Position numbers and translations under genes: made by a program. Shown here one piece after another: positions 1 through 9,704 of a stretch of 64,000 bases of DNA. The DNA comes from Myroides odoratus (lineage in GTDB: Bacteria; Bacteroidota; Bacteroidia; Flavobacteriales; Flavobacteriaceae), in contig NZ_LROZ01000010.1 of the NCBI RefSeq assembly GCF_001549985.1, positions 62,001 to 126,000 on the forward strand. Direction: 5' to 3'. Below the pieces are notes generated by a model. That model was given only the letters and a program-made list of their open reading frames with translations, searched no databases and had not been told where the DNA came from. Each line of letters starts with the position of its first letter. The first letter of the stretch is position 1.

Positions 1-128
1 TTATGTGCTACTTTTCCCTCCTCTAATAGGACTGTTTTAGCTGCATAAGATTGCTCTTTGAAATAAGGGCGATAGCTATCAATAAAGGCTTGACTAACAG
101 CAGATGTTTTATCAACACGTTCAAACAT
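1..128 (-). CDS. Crp/Fnr-type regulator, N-terminal fragment
   Basis: The frame opens at ATG (complement of 126-128) and runs without a stop to the left edge, giving 42 residues starting MFERVDKTSAVSQAF. The last part reads AAKTVLLEEGKVAH, which fits the beginning of a cyclic-nucleotide-binding beta-roll as found in Crp/Fnr regulators (compare the gene at 10235). The DNA-binding end lies outside the window. Assignment rests on a short stretch, so the family is a probable call only. A helix-rich N-terminus followed by a 'tvLleEGe' strand is the usual order in this family. Confidence 0.55.
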   Translation of the reverse strand, partial: MFERVDKTSAVSQAFIDSYRPYFKEQSYAAKTVLLEEGKVAH

Positions 129-324
129 AAGGAATAAAAAAGATAATTGATTGTACTAAACCAAAGTACAACTTTCCAAAGAAATTCAACTAAAAAAGAA
201 AGAACAAGTTTTATTTTTTAACCCAAGGGCTTTTGTTTTTTTAAATAAAAATCGTGGGAATCTAATTTTAATTCAAAAGTGGTACTATAGATTGTGAACT
301 TAACTAGGTATAGGGTATAGAACA

Positions 325-351
325 AAAGCACCCAACTCATTGGGTGCTTTT
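325..351. terminator. Intrinsic terminator hairpin
   Basis: A perfect 10-bp stem (AAAGCACCCA / TGGGTGCTTT) with a 6-nt loop is followed by T residues on both strands. It lies about 100 nt beyond the end of the minus-strand gene at 457. It is the only structure I see in the 328-base gap 129-456. Confidence 0.75.
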
Positions 352-456
352 ACGTTATTTAATGCATTCACTAATTGTGAATCGCTTCGATGTAAAAAGA
401 AGACAGATGAGGAATCATAATCCTCTACTGCTCATTTTATTTCTTTCTTTTTACTA

Positions 457-1107
457 TTAATATCCAATAGTAAAGCGTTCTTGGTGATGTTGGGGATGCT
501 CCAATTCATCTAGCATCGCTTTGGCATAATCTTCAACTGAGATACGGCTTTCTCCTTGTTGATCCACGATCAAATTATCCTTACCTAAGCGATATACGCC
601 TGTTCGTTGCCCTGGTTCTAGATGAGCGGCTGGCGAAAAGAAAACCCAATCTATATTTTTTTCTTGCATTAGGGTATTTAAATAAAACTCTCCCAGTGAT
701 TTAACACCTCCCATAATAGCCTCAGGAATAGCTCCAGAATCTACAACGCGTAAACCAGGCTGAACAAATAAAGTTCCTGCCCCTCCTACGATAAGTAAAC
801 GGTTTACACCTGCTTGTTTTACTCCTTCTAAGATCATGGGATAGACACGTAAAGTTTCTTCGTATATATTGGGATTGGACCAACCAGGGTTATATGCACT
901 GATTACAGCGTCTTTTCCTTTACTCCAAGCAGCTACTTGTGCTACTGTTTCGATAACACCAGCTACAACTGTTAGATTGGGGTGTTGAATCGCTATCTTT
1001 TCTGGATTTCTAACTACGGCTGTTACTTGAATATTGCGCTCTAAAGCTTCCTGTAAAAGAGCAGTTCCAACAAATCCACTTGCTCCTAGTAATACTATAT
1101 TTTTCAT
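457..1107 (-). CDS. NAD(P)-binding SDR/NmrA-like protein
   Basis: 216 residues with an N-terminal Rossmann nucleotide-binding motif GASGFVG at about residues 8-14 after a hydrophobic strand (KNIVLL). Next comes the AVVRNPEKI segment typical of atypical short-chain dehydrogenases of the NmrA/YwnB type. These single-domain proteins bind NAD(P)H as oxidoreductases or redox sensors; the substrate cannot be told from sequence. No SDR-type YxxxK is obvious, which fits the atypical subgroup. It is monocistronic, with its own -7 box upstream, and lies next to an AraC regulator on the same strand. Confidence 0.75.
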   Translation of the reverse strand: MKNIVLLGASGFVGTALLQEALERNIQVTAVVRNPEKIAIQHPNLTVVAGVIETVAQVAAWSKGKDAVISAYNPGWSNPNIYEETLRVYPMILEGVKQAGVNRLLIVGGAGTLFVQPGLRVVDSGAIPEAIMGGVKSLGEFYLNTLMQEKNIDWVFFSPAAHLEPGQRTGVYRLGKDNLIVDQQGESRISVEDYAKAMLDELEHPQHHQERFTIGY

Positions 1108-1134
1108 CTTTTATTTTTTTAAATTTTACTAAAA

Positions 1135-1142
1135 CAAAGGTA
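1135..1142 (-). promoter_or_regulatory. Bacteroidota -7 promoter box
   Basis: The complement reads TACCTTTG, a perfect match to the TAnnTTTG consensus, 27 nt upstream of the ATG at 1107. No TTG -33 box at normal spacing was found. Confidence 0.5.
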
Positions 1143-1192
1143 GCCCCGTGCACAGTAAAAGAAATAATACATGAACGCCAAAAGAGGGTAAA

Positions 1193-2053
1193 TTAGCGCT
1201 GATTCTTTTTGCGCTGGTTATCCCGAAATACTTGAGGAGTAACATGAGTATGTTTGCGGAAATACTTAATAAAATTGGTAGATTCGTCAAAGCCTAAGGC
1301 AAAACTCAGCTCTTTAATAGATAAAACACTATAACTCAATAAGCGCTTAGCCTCCAAGATGACACGAGCATCCAAACAAACTTTGGGAGTTGAGCCTGTT
1401 ACATGCTTTACTTCTTGGGTGAGTTTTTTCTCTGATATTCCCAACAATTCTGCATAATAATTGATATTTCTATTTTCCTTGAAATGAGACTCAATAGCCT
1501 TATAAAAATTTTGAGTGATTGTTTTTGTGGTAAGTACAGGTGCAGGTTTCACTTGTCTTTCCGCTTCTAGTAATACAATTCTCAAATAGTTTTGTGCAAT
1601 TGCCAATTGGAATGGATCAATCTCAGTTGCTAATTCCTTTTCTAGTAACACAAACAGATGTTCAATCATACAGGCAGAAACAAATACTTTCTTATTTGAA
1701 CCAACCAGACTTAGTATTTCGGCGGTATGCAAAAAATTTGAATCTTCTTCTGTACGTGTAAAAAAAGAAGCTGTAAATAAAACTAATCGTCCAGTATACG
1801 TAGAAGTAAGATCAAATTCGCAAACTTGTCCTGCAGTAATAACAAGCAATTGATTCGCTTGTATCGTGACAGGTTCAAAATCAATATGACAAGTAAGGCT
1901 ACCTGTTTTGACCCATAGGATTTGATAGAATTGAGCCTTATGTGGTTGACCTAAAATATGTGGAACTTGGCGAATAAAAGCAAGGTCCTTCACCTCTATC
2001 TCGACAGGTAAAGGATTGAATGCGTAAGTCTTGATTTCTTCTCGTAGATTCAT
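1193..2053 (-). CDS. AraC family transcriptional regulator
   Basis: 286 residues. The N-terminal part (about 1-170) is a cupin-like sensor domain with alternating strands (LTCHIDFEPVTIQANQLLVI). The C-terminal ~100 residues carry the two AraC helix-turn-helix motifs: NYYAELLGISEKKLTQEVK, then SIKELSFALGFDESTNFIKY with a closing HTHVTPQVFR. The frame can be extended to a TTG at 2068, but the ATG at 2053 is preferred because the protein aligns as an AraC regulator from there. The DNA just upstream is an inverted repeat that looks regulatory. The effector is unknown. Confidence 0.85.
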   Translation of the reverse strand: MNLREEIKTYAFNPLPVEIEVKDLAFIRQVPHILGQPHKAQFYQILWVKTGSLTCHIDFEPVTIQANQLLVITAGQVCEFDLTSTYTGRLVLFTASFFTRTEEDSNFLHTAEILSLVGSNKKVFVSACMIEHLFVLLEKELATEIDPFQLAIAQNYLRIVLLEAERQVKPAPVLTTKTITQNFYKAIESHFKENRNINYYAELLGISEKKLTQEVKHVTGSTPKVCLDARVILEAKRLLSYSVLSIKELSFALGFDESTNFIKYFRKHTHVTPQVFRDNQRKKNQR

Positions 2054-2068
2054 TTGTACAAAGTACAA
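2054..2068. promoter_or_regulatory. Inverted repeat abutting the AraC start codon
   Basis: TTGTAC-AAA-GTACAA is a perfect 6-bp inverted repeat with a 3-nt spacer directly upstream of the ATG at 2053. A degenerate -7-like TACTTTG overlaps it on the minus strand. A possible autoregulatory operator; function inferred from position only. Confidence 0.35.
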
Positions 2069-2113
2069 TTTGTAACGGAAATAAATGCTTTTTGAAGTGC
2101 TAAAAAAATAAAA

Positions 2114-2140
2114 AAAGGATAACCTTGTGAGTTATCCTTT
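2114..2140 (-). terminator. Intrinsic terminator
   Basis: A 10-bp stem AAAGGATAAC / GTTATCCTTT with a 7-nt loop, followed by a T-rich stretch on the minus strand. It lies just after the lipoprotein gene ending at 2148. Confidence 0.8.
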
Positions 2141-2147
2141 CTGTTAT

Positions 2148-2630
2148 TTATTTTCGTACAAATTCCACATGAACGGTTTTAATATTTTCGTATGGATCTA
2201 CTGTTTCTCCAAATGCCCCGATTACAGGTACATCCTCATCCGTTAGTATTTCACCAACTATGACTAGTTTAGTTGCTGTTAATTCAACAATCTTAGTACT
2301 TTCGTTCGTTTCACGAGCATAAAGCATATCTCCTTTAATATAGAAAGTGGACTCAAATTCATCTGCTTCACAACCCTTTTCATCTAAATAAAACGATCTA
2401 GATATAATTGTTTTTCCTTTAAATTCTAATTCATCCAAGCCACAACCTTCATCATAAGCTTCCTCTTCATCAATTACTTTATTATTGTCATCCAAATAAA
2501 GTGTTCTTGATTCTTTCCAAACCCCTTGAATATCTTTATCAAATTGGGATGAATTAGAATCATCGCTTGTACATCCTACTGAAGCTAATCCTAGAATAGC
2601 AACACTAGCAAATAGAAAAATTTTTTTCAT
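2148..2630 (-). CDS. Small secreted lipoprotein (paralogue of next gene)
   Basis: 160 residues from the ATG at 2630, chosen because MKKIFLFASVAILGLASVGC is a clean lipoprotein signal ending in the lipobox ASVGC; an ATG seven codons upstream adds nothing useful. The mature protein starts TSDDSNSS, a Ser/Asp-rich tether. It then has IQGVWKESRTLYLDD and a pair of cysteines (DEGCGLDELEF and EKGC), resembling lipocalin-like 'QG.W' flavobacterial lipoproteins. Probably anchored in the outer membrane. No function is known. It is about the same size and layout as the gene at 2864, so the pair arose by tandem duplication. Confidence 0.75.
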   Translation of the reverse strand: MKKIFLFASVAILGLASVGCTSDDSNSSQFDKDIQGVWKESRTLYLDDNNKVIDEEEAYDEGCGLDELEFKGKTIISRSFYLDEKGCEADEFESTFYIKGDMLYARETNESTKIVELTATKLVIVGEILTDEDVPVIGAFGETVDPYENIKTVHVEFVRK

Positions 2631-2823
2631 AATTTTTGTTAGTAAATTCACGCGCGAAATTAAGAAATTTTTTCTTTAAACAAAGAATTAGTTCAGAAAA
2701 TAAATCATCCTTTTATTTTACAAGTCTTGCGGTAGTTTTAGTTGTCGTTTCTATCATCAAGAAACGTATTACTTTCTAGAAAATCAGGACAAATAGAAAA
2801 GTAAGAAAATGGGGATTTGCAAT

Positions 2824-2854
2824 AAAAAAAACAGGAGATATCTCCTGTTTTTTT
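2824..2854 (-). terminator. Intrinsic terminator, perfect palindrome
   Basis: ACAGGAGAT / ATCTCCTGT with flanking A and T runs forms a long uninterrupted stem. It sits 10 nt after the stop of the lipoprotein gene at 2864 and ends in T7 on the minus strand. Confidence 0.85.
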
Positions 2855-2863
2855 ATAGTAATT

Positions 2864-3355
2864 CTACTCTGAAAGCGTTCCTTTTTTTCTGTGTTTTGTT
2901 TGAATGTACGCTACTCTTTCTGGGAAATCATCCTTGACATCTTTATATTCAATAGTTAATGTCGATGCACTTACTTCAACAATTGTACTTGTTAATACTT
3001 CAACTTCTTCTTCTTCCCCCTGAATTTTTACTGTAATAGCTCTACCAGCTAAGGTAAATTCATTTTCTTCGATGTCCACTTGACAATCTGCCCCTTCTCC
3101 TGATTTAAAAGGTGATTTGCTGATTAATTTATATCCTTTGAATTCTACCTCATCAAATCCACAGCCCTCATTATCTGTCGCTAATTCTTCAGCAATTATT
3201 TTTCGATCTTCGTCTAAAAAGAGTGTTATTACTTCTACCCATTCGCCTTGAATGTCATTTTTATATTGCTGTGATGAGTTAGAATCATCACTAGAACAAC
3301 CTACGGTTCCCAAGCCTAATGCAACGATAGCTCCAAATAGTACTGTTTTTTTCAT
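2864..3355 (-). CDS. Small secreted lipoprotein
   Basis: 163 residues with lipoprotein signal MKKTVLFGAIVALGLGTVGC (lipobox GTVGC) and tether SSDDSNSSQQ. The body matches the gene at 2148 segment for segment: IQGEWVEVITLFLDED versus IQGVWKESRTLYLDD, and NEGCGFDEVEFKG versus DEGCGLDELEFKG. A second conserved Cys follows (GADC). The two conserved Cys may form a disulfide in the periplasm or at the surface. Likely an outer-membrane lipoprotein of unknown role. Transcription probably starts separately from the large gene upstream, which has its own terminator at 3405-3440. Confidence 0.75.
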   Translation of the reverse strand: MKKTVLFGAIVALGLGTVGCSSDDSNSSQQYKNDIQGEWVEVITLFLDEDRKIIAEELATDNEGCGFDEVEFKGYKLISKSPFKSGEGADCQVDIEENEFTLAGRAITVKIQGEEEEVEVLTSTIVEVSASTLTIEYKDVKDDFPERVAYIQTKHRKKGTLSE

Positions 3356-3404
3356 TCCAAATTAATTTAATACGAACTTATTATTTTTATTGTTATTCTT
3401 TATA

Positions 3405-3440
3405 AACAAAGTAGGATTCACAATCGAACCCTACTTTGTT
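3405..3440 (-). terminator. Intrinsic terminator
   Basis: An 11-bp stem AACAAAGTAGG / CCTACTTTGTT with a 14-nt loop, just downstream of the stop of the large T9SS cargo gene at 3453. Confidence 0.6.
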
Positions 3441-3452
3441 AAAGCAAATGAT

Positions 3453-6400
3453 TTATTCTCTGACGATAAACTGAACGCTTTGCTGTCCATTAGCTGTCTT
3501 TAATACTAAGAAATAAGAACCTGAGGCGACTGTTACTGGAATATCAATACTTGAATTTCCACTTTCTAACTCCCCTCTTTTAATCATCTGTCCTTTAAGA
3601 TCATAAATCACATAGCTTGAAGTTTCTTGCATTGTTTGATCGAATTGAACATGTAAAAGTTGGTTTCGCTTCACTGGATTCGGATAAACAGTTAATTCAC
3701 TGCTTGTTGGTGCATCAATGTAAATTGGACAACTGGTAATTTTCTTGCCATTTTGCAACGTCAACTCCACATGATAAGTCGCTCCAACTTCTAAAACATC
3801 ACCATAATTATTACCTGCTGAATAAGATTGTCCTGTACCAATAACTTCTCCATTTTTAAACCACTGATATGCTGTGAATACATAACCGGTATTGGTTTGC
3901 TTATTGTTGTTCACGAACAATACATTGTTGTATTTCTGATAGACAATTTTTTCGGTAGGTATGCGCTTGTCAATAATAACCTTGTAGGTCTCACTCGTTC
4001 CGTAGGCTGATTGTACTTTAATCATTTGCTCATATTGACCATACTCAGGAACTTGTACTGTAAAGTGTTTCCCAGGTGTAACTATCGTACCGTCCGTTGT
4101 TTCTACTTCGATTAGTACACTTTTTTGTTCTGATTCACATCCTATCATTACAACTACTTCTTTTTCAATACTACCATACGATACTCCATCAACGATTAAA
4201 TTGAGAATAGCTGTATTCTTACTCACAACTTCAATCGTACGTGCAACAGGTACAGCTGCATTGTAGTTTTCATTTCCAACTTGTCTCGCTGTAACAGTTA
4301 CAAATCCAGGACGTAGGAACGTAATTAAACCTGATGCACTAACAGTGGCTATTTCGCGATCTTCAGCATAATCGATGCTAAATGAAACAGGTAAAGATGA
4401 ACTAGCAGTGGCTACCAGTTGCAACGTTGGGGTATCTTCTAGTACCACTTCGGTAGGAGGTTCAAAAGTAATCACTTGGTCAGCTTTAGCTATTGTTAAT
4501 ACCCCTTGTAAAGTAAGTGGATCGTAGTTTGATCCAAAATCAATACGCGCAGTTACCTGATACACTCCAACCGATACTTGGTTGTTATTGGTATAGGTAA
4601 TAACAGCATCTTCAGGTATATTTCCTTGTACTTCTAGGGCTTTTGCAGTTCCATCATAAATAAAAGTACGAGAAGGCAATGACAAGCCTATAATTGTTCC
4701 ACTACTAATTTCAAAATCTGCTGGTACAAAGGTTTCAATGCTATAGTTATTTCGAGGAGCTAATGTTCCTTGTGCAATTGGATAAAGTCCGATAGCTTCT
4801 CCTGCTTGACGCGTTAAACGACCTGACATTACTTGAGATTGTTGCTCCCCACGTTGTAATCCTTCTATCGTATAAGTGAAGAGAGGATCTGCTTGTCCAA
4901 ATGTTTTACGCTGATTCTCATTTACGCGAACAGTTATTGGCGCAGGTTTAATTTCAAATTTACTATCATTTAAGATAACAAAAGTATAATTACCTAATGT
5001 TGAGCTCAAACTACCTTGCTCATAAGCATATAATCCAACGTTTTCACCAGCTGCTCTTGCAATAGTACCACTCAAGGCTGTTTCACGTGTATCGCCGAAT
5101 TTAAAGCCTGTAGCCATAAAAGCAAATGCAGGGTCTACAGCACCATATGTTTTAAACATTCCCGCTGTCGGCTGAATAGACAACATAGCTGGATTAATTC
5201 GGAATTGATTTTCCTCATAAACCAAAATATAATTAGCATTTGTTAGGTGTAATCCTCCTTGGTTAATCGTATAGGTACCTACATTCTCTCCTGTTACACG
5301 TGCTAATTGACCTGCAACGAGTTGATCGTCATTAAATCTTGCTCCTGTAACAGTATAAGTCAATACAGGATCTGCATCACCGTACAATTTAGTTAAAGCG
5401 TTTGCAGATACAGTTAGAGGGGCCTTTATAATTTCAAAATCAGCGTCAATAAAGGTTATGGTATAGTTAGGACCTCCTTGTAAGTTACCTTGTGTAATTG
5501 GATAAAATCCTAGATTCTCTCCTGCATTTCTACTCAATTCGTTTAGTAAAATACGTTCATCATCTTGATATTTAAATCCTTCCACAGTATAAGTTAGGAT
5601 TGGATCAGTAGCTCCATATTCCTTCTGTTGGTCACTGTCTGCTGTAACCGTTAATACAGCTTTATTGACTGTTAAATTAAAAACTACATCTTCAGCAGGT
5701 AAATATTGAGAATCCCCTGCTTGGCTTGCTGTGATTCGCGTAGTTCCTGCTCCTTTAATTACAAATGTTCCATTTTCAACTACAACTATATTTTCATTTT
5801 CAATAGCATAAGATACAGGTAAACCACTATCGGATTCTCCATGTGTAAAGGCTTCATCCCCATAGTTCTTAACGAGATTATCCGCTGTAATGAGCTGTGT
5901 ATCTGTCGCTGCTTGCGTAGTAAATCTCACAGGACCATACCATATACCACAAGGTAATGCTTGTATATACACATCATAAGCGGTATGTGCAAGCAAACTG
6001 CGGAATACATATAAATCTTCTATATCAGATACGGTAGTTCCTTGTCCTCTTTCAAAACCTGTTAATCCATATTCAATAGTAAATGATGAAGCTGCTGATG
6101 TAATATGTAAGGTAGAACCTTCCGCTGCTGTAACATCTACCACTGCATTCGTAATTGTTTCAGGAGGGATTACTGTAACGACTACTTCTTCTCGTAGCGA
6201 TTTACATCCTGTTTCAAAAATCCAGTTGTAGTATCCCATATAATAAGAAGGCAGGTATTCATTGCCTGTAATAGAGGCTACTGCTGAACTATAAGGATAA
6301 GATGCACCACTCGTATTTCTCAACATTCCATCAGAGGGCAAAGTGGTTTCTATTACATAGGTTCCTGGTAGTAACTGCAGATCAATAGGAACTACTTGTT

Positions 6401-8585
6401 TTACAGTTCTATTTGCTCCAACGGTGGTATAATTAATGGTACCAACGGTAGCGGAACCTGTTGCTCCTCTTTGCTTAAATGTCATTCTACCAGTTTGTCC
6501 TGCAGTAGAAGGATAAATATCAATGCTCTTTAATTTTGTCGGTTCTAAAATAGTAAAATACACATCCCATTCTGTCCCCCAATTACCTGATGATGTACTT
6601 ACTGCTGCCGCATTTAACGGACCTGTTGGCATTGTAGCTGATTCAAGAGAAGATATTTGATACCAGAATGAAGAAGTAGCAGATACCGTCGTAGTATAGG
6701 TATTTCCTGTATGAATTGGAGTCGTTGATGTTGCTGAATTGAACCAATTCACAGTTCCTTGCGTATTTACTTCTAAAGTAACCTCACGCGAACCACAGAA
6801 CGATAAATCTGAAGCACTTGTCGTTAATTCATAATCTGGATGATTACATAATGTAGTAAAAGCTATTCTACTCCACGTACTTTCATCTGTTGTTGCACAA
6901 AGTGATTGAACATAGATAAGATATTCTGTTTCAACACTTAATCCTGTTATCGTTTGTGATAAATTAGTTGTAGTTAGTGTTTGAACTAACCCGGTAGCAT
7001 CTCCTGGACGACCACTGGTTCTAACTTCAATTTTATAGCCTAAAGCAGGTGGATTTCCCAGTATAGGAGCCTCCCAAACCACTTGAGCTGAATTTTTAGT
7101 AATCCTTTGTGCCGTAACATTTAATGGCGGAAAACAAGTGGGTGCTGGCATAATTTGAACGGCATAATCTTCCGTCTCTGCATAGATAGAGGTAATCGTG
7201 CACGGATCTAGATCAGCTCCGGATTTATTGTGTTGATATTGTACTCTTAGTCGATAGATACCGGGTTGTATGGTTGCAGGAACAGTAAAACCAGGAAAAT
7301 TGACCGTGGTACTCGGTGAAATGGTATTGCCAATTATACTCACTTTTTCATTGGGTTCAAAAATGAGATTATTATTATAGTCAATCCAAATAGCAGCTCC
7401 GTGAGTTCCAGTTCCGGATCCACTAGTCAATGAAGCCACGTAAGCCTCCCCTATTTCTAATATCGCTGGCTCAACTGTTCCGGAATAATCTTTATATCCA
7501 GCTGTTCCTTCAGAGGCTGCTGAGTTGTTGTTTAAATTGGATAGTTTAAAGTTTCTAATCTCATCCGAATTATTAGTAGCTCCTGTAGGTATACAATATC
7601 CTGTTCTAAATTGAAAAGGACCTGCCCAAGCACTTACTCCATCTACAGCGCCACAATCACGGCGTACATAATAATCATAATTCGTATCAGCAGTTAAACC
7701 AGAAAGTGTTCCGCCATTCGCAAAACCTGTAACTAAAGTTCCAGCGGTAGTAACGTTAAAGTTTCTTTCTCCCCATTTGATATCAAAAGTAGTTCCCGGA
7801 CTTGTCCAAGTTAAATCAACACTTGTAGCAGTAAGATTTTGAATGCCTAAAGCATCCGGTTTAATACAAGTCGGTGTGATTTCACCGGATAAAGCAAAAA
7901 TATTTAGAAATCCACTCGTTGAACTTGTTTTAGTAATGGCAACTTGTTGAATAATCTTATTTTGATTGGTTGAACTAATATCAATAGCTACTTGAAATAG
8001 CTTTGGATTCGTGGTGTTGTTATCTGGATTCTCAGTTCCTGTACGCGGCACTCTTCCAATTCCTCGAATCGCAATTGCTGGTGTACCTTGATCGTACCAA
8101 TCTGGAACAGACTGAGAAGCAAAGGTTTGCGTTGTTGCGTCTGTAAAGGTAATCGTTCCAGTAAACGTTGAAGTTGAACTACCTGAAGTCGTTAAAATAT
8201 ATAATTTACTTAATTTATCGGTGGTTTGAACCACTAAAGTACCTGTTCCATTATTCGCATTAATCTTTAAGCTGTTATTTTGATCATAAGGCGCTAATTG
8301 AAAAGTCAATCCTGGTGTAGCTGTTGCTATAGACGTAATTAATCCATTAGCAGGAAGACCTACTGTTGCATTTTGGTAATTAATACTCATAAAAGCATTA
8401 TTGGCACCAGAGCTTGTTGCATCAACCGCTGCTGTAGTATGGGTAGATGCAGGCCTAGCCTCTGCAATAACATCCTCATTAAAACCAGAAGTTACAACTA
8501 AGGGAGTATAATTTTGTCCTTTAGTTAGCTGTGCCGATAAAAAGAGGAAGATTAAAAAGAATTTTAAAAGTAGTTTTTTAGTCAT
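3453..8585 (-). CDS. Giant T9SS-secreted multidomain protein
   Basis: 1710 residues. In order: signal peptide (1-23, ending TKGQ); a beta-rich region (24-235); a fibronectin III-like module (about 240-328); a GEVED-type domain (about 330-475, IDYNNNLIFEPNEK and AETEDYAVQI); a second FN3 (about 485-580); an Ig-like segment and a region of unknown fold; a third FN3-like segment (about 810-890). Next come five MBG-type repeats marked by NYGD, EYGATDP, LYGDADP, TYGAVDP and TFGQADP (about 905-1300), then further Ig-like modules. The C-terminus (about 1628-1710), starting SELTVYPNPVKRNQ and ending QSVQFIVRE, is a Por/type A sorting domain, so export by the type IX system is expected. An adhesin or surface-structure role is inferred from the domains; no catalytic domain was recognised. 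Confidence 0.9.
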   Translation of the reverse strand: MTKKLLLKFFLIFLFLSAQLTKGQNYTPLVVTSGFNEDVIAEARPASTHTTAAVDATSSGANNAFMSINYQNATVGLPANGLITSIATATPGLTFQLAPYDQNNSLKINANNGTGTLVVQTTDKLSKLYILTTSGSSTSTFTGTITFTDATTQTFASQSVPDWYDQGTPAIAIRGIGRVPRTGTENPDNNTTNPKLFQVAIDISSTNQNKIIQQVAITKTSSTSGFLNIFALSGEITPTCIKPDALGIQNLTATSVDLTWTSPGTTFDIKWGERNFNVTTAGTLVTGFANGGTLSGLTADTNYDYYVRRDCGAVDGVSAWAGPFQFRTGYCIPTGATNNSDEIRNFKLSNLNNNSAASEGTAGYKDYSGTVEPAILEIGEAYVASLTSGSGTGTHGAAIWIDYNNNLIFEPNEKVSIIGNTISPSTTVNFPGFTVPATIQPGIYRLRVQYQHNKSGADLDPCTITSIYAETEDYAVQIMPAPTCFPPLNVTAQRITKNSAQVVWEAPILGNPPALGYKIEVRTSGRPGDATGLVQTLTTTNLSQTITGLSVETEYLIYVQSLCATTDESTWSRIAFTTLCNHPDYELTTSASDLSFCGSREVTLEVNTQGTVNWFNSATSTTPIHTGNTYTTTVSATSSFWYQISSLESATMPTGPLNAAAVSTSSGNWGTEWDVYFTILEPTKLKSIDIYPSTAGQTGRMTFKQRGATGSATVGTINYTTVGANRTVKQVVPIDLQLLPGTYVIETTLPSDGMLRNTSGASYPYSSAVASITGNEYLPSYYMGYYNWIFETGCKSLREEVVVTVIPPETITNAVVDVTAAEGSTLHITSAASSFTIEYGLTGFERGQGTTVSDIEDLYVFRSLLAHTAYDVYIQALPCGIWYGPVRFTTQAATDTQLITADNLVKNYGDEAFTHGESDSGLPVSYAIENENIVVVENGTFVIKGAGTTRITASQAGDSQYLPAEDVVFNLTVNKAVLTVTADSDQQKEYGATDPILTYTVEGFKYQDDERILLNELSRNAGENLGFYPITQGNLQGGPNYTITFIDADFEIIKAPLTVSANALTKLYGDADPVLTYTVTGARFNDDQLVAGQLARVTGENVGTYTINQGGLHLTNANYILVYEENQFRINPAMLSIQPTAGMFKTYGAVDPAFAFMATGFKFGDTRETALSGTIARAAGENVGLYAYEQGSLSSTLGNYTFVILNDSKFEIKPAPITVRVNENQRKTFGQADPLFTYTIEGLQRGEQQSQVMSGRLTRQAGEAIGLYPIAQGTLAPRNNYSIETFVPADFEISSGTIIGLSLPSRTFIYDGTAKALEVQGNIPEDAVITYTNNNQVSVGVYQVTARIDFGSNYDPLTLQGVLTIAKADQVITFEPPTEVVLEDTPTLQLVATASSSLPVSFSIDYAEDREIATVSASGLITFLRPGFVTVTARQVGNENYNAAVPVARTIEVVSKNTAILNLIVDGVSYGSIEKEVVVMIGCESEQKSVLIEVETTDGTIVTPGKHFTVQVPEYGQYEQMIKVQSAYGTSETYKVIIDKRIPTEKIVYQKYNNVLFVNNNKQTNTGYVFTAYQWFKNGEVIGTGQSYSAGNNYGDVLEVGATYHVELTLQNGKKITSCPIYIDAPTSSELTVYPNPVKRNQLLHVQFDQTMQETSSYVIYDLKGQMIKRGELESGNSSIDIPVTVASGSYFLVLKTANGQQSVQFIVRE

Positions 8586-8960
8586 AATTCTTCATTTGGT
8601 TAAGTTGGTTAGCTGGTTATACGAGGGTAATAAACCCTAGTTTTTCTATAGTTAAGTGTTAATTTTTATATAAATAATTTTAAATTATTTGGCAAATATC
8701 ACTTGTTTTTACTTTTGGTGAATTTGGATATTTTTACATATAGGCACTAATATAGCAATTATAATAAAATTACATTATTTTTTTATGCAAATATTTAAAA
8801 TAAACACCAATAAAAAATAGAGTAAAAATCACACAAATCTATTTTATGTTAATTAAATCACAACACACAATCCCTTATTGTCCATTTACTCCTCTTTATA
8901 AACTGCGTTTTGTCCATTCTCTCCTGCTTTTATTCTCATACTTCGCATTCTTTTTTGTTT

Positions 8961-8968
8961 TAAATTTG
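8961..8968 (+). promoter_or_regulatory. Bacteroidota -7 promoter box
   Basis: TAAATTTG matches TAnnTTTG exactly, 12 nt before the ATG at 8981. It lies inside the extended open frame beginning at 8846, which argues that translation starts at 8981. The rest of the gap 8586-8960 is AT-rich with no gene that I can support. Confidence 0.5.
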
Positions 8969-8980
8969 AAAGAAAAACGA

Positions 8981-9703
8981 ATGATATCAAATAGTGTTAG
9001 ACGAATATTGGACTTTCTAGGCATTGCCCCTGTTAAAGTTCCTGAGGCAGAAATAGTCGATATCGATAGTTTATCCCCTTCCATCAAGCGAATTCGCTTA
9101 AAAGGGCAATTTGAAAAGCTTCAATTTACAAGTGGATCTTATGTGAGTTTTAAACTTAATTATACCCAAACTAGAAAATATACTGTATCTTCTTTGGATA
9201 AGGCAAAAGGATGTTTGGAGTTTATTGTCTATTTACACAAACAAAAAGGCAGTGGGCAAGCATTCATGAACCAACTAACGATAGGAGATAAAATAAGCAT
9301 GAACAGCTTGCGTTCAAATAGCAATTATCTTGATCTACCGAGTACTAAATTTGTTTTTTTCGGAGATGAAACATCCCTAGGATTGGGGTTATCCTTATAC
9401 CAGAAATGGAAACAAATGAATAGCGAATTTCTCTTTTTGTTTGAACTAGATGAAGAAAATAAACATATACCCGAACAACTTGGGTTTGAACATGCTGTAG
9501 TGTATGCTAAAAATAAGGTATTCAGAAACGAGCGAACAATTGGACAATTAGCGCCAATCGAGTCAATACAATGGAAAGATGCTATTTTCTTATTAACAGG
9601 AAATGCAAAATCCATACAGATTTTTAGAAAAGTAATAAAAGATAAGACAACGAGTAAAGTCTATACCAGAGGATATTGGATTGAAGGTATTGAAGGATTA
9701 TAA
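8981..9703 (+). CDS. Siderophore-interacting flavoprotein (ferric reductase-like)
   Basis: 240 residues from the ATG at 8981; the frame extends back to 8846 but that stretch is hydrophobic and overlaps a promoter box. The FAD-binding barrel includes the R-x-Y-T/S-type motif RKYTVSSL, and a region like that of siderophore-interacting proteins (GSYVSFKLNYTQTRKYTV, FFGDETSLGL, ending RGYWIEGIEG). Such proteins use NAD(P)H and FAD to reduce ferric siderophores or related iron complexes in the cytoplasm. No siderophore biosynthesis or TonB receptor gene is adjacent, so the substrate is unassigned. A stable hairpin follows the stop. Confidence 0.75.
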   Translation: MISNSVRRILDFLGIAPVKVPEAEIVDIDSLSPSIKRIRLKGQFEKLQFTSGSYVSFKLNYTQTRKYTVSSLDKAKGCLEFIVYLHKQKGSGQAFMNQLTIGDKISMNSLRSNSNYLDLPSTKFVFFGDETSLGLGLSLYQKWKQMNSEFLFLFELDEENKHIPEQLGFEHAVVYAKNKVFRNERTIGQLAPIESIQWKDAIFLLTGNAKSIQIFRKVIKDKTTSKVYTRGYWIEGIEGL

Positions 9704-9704
9704 G

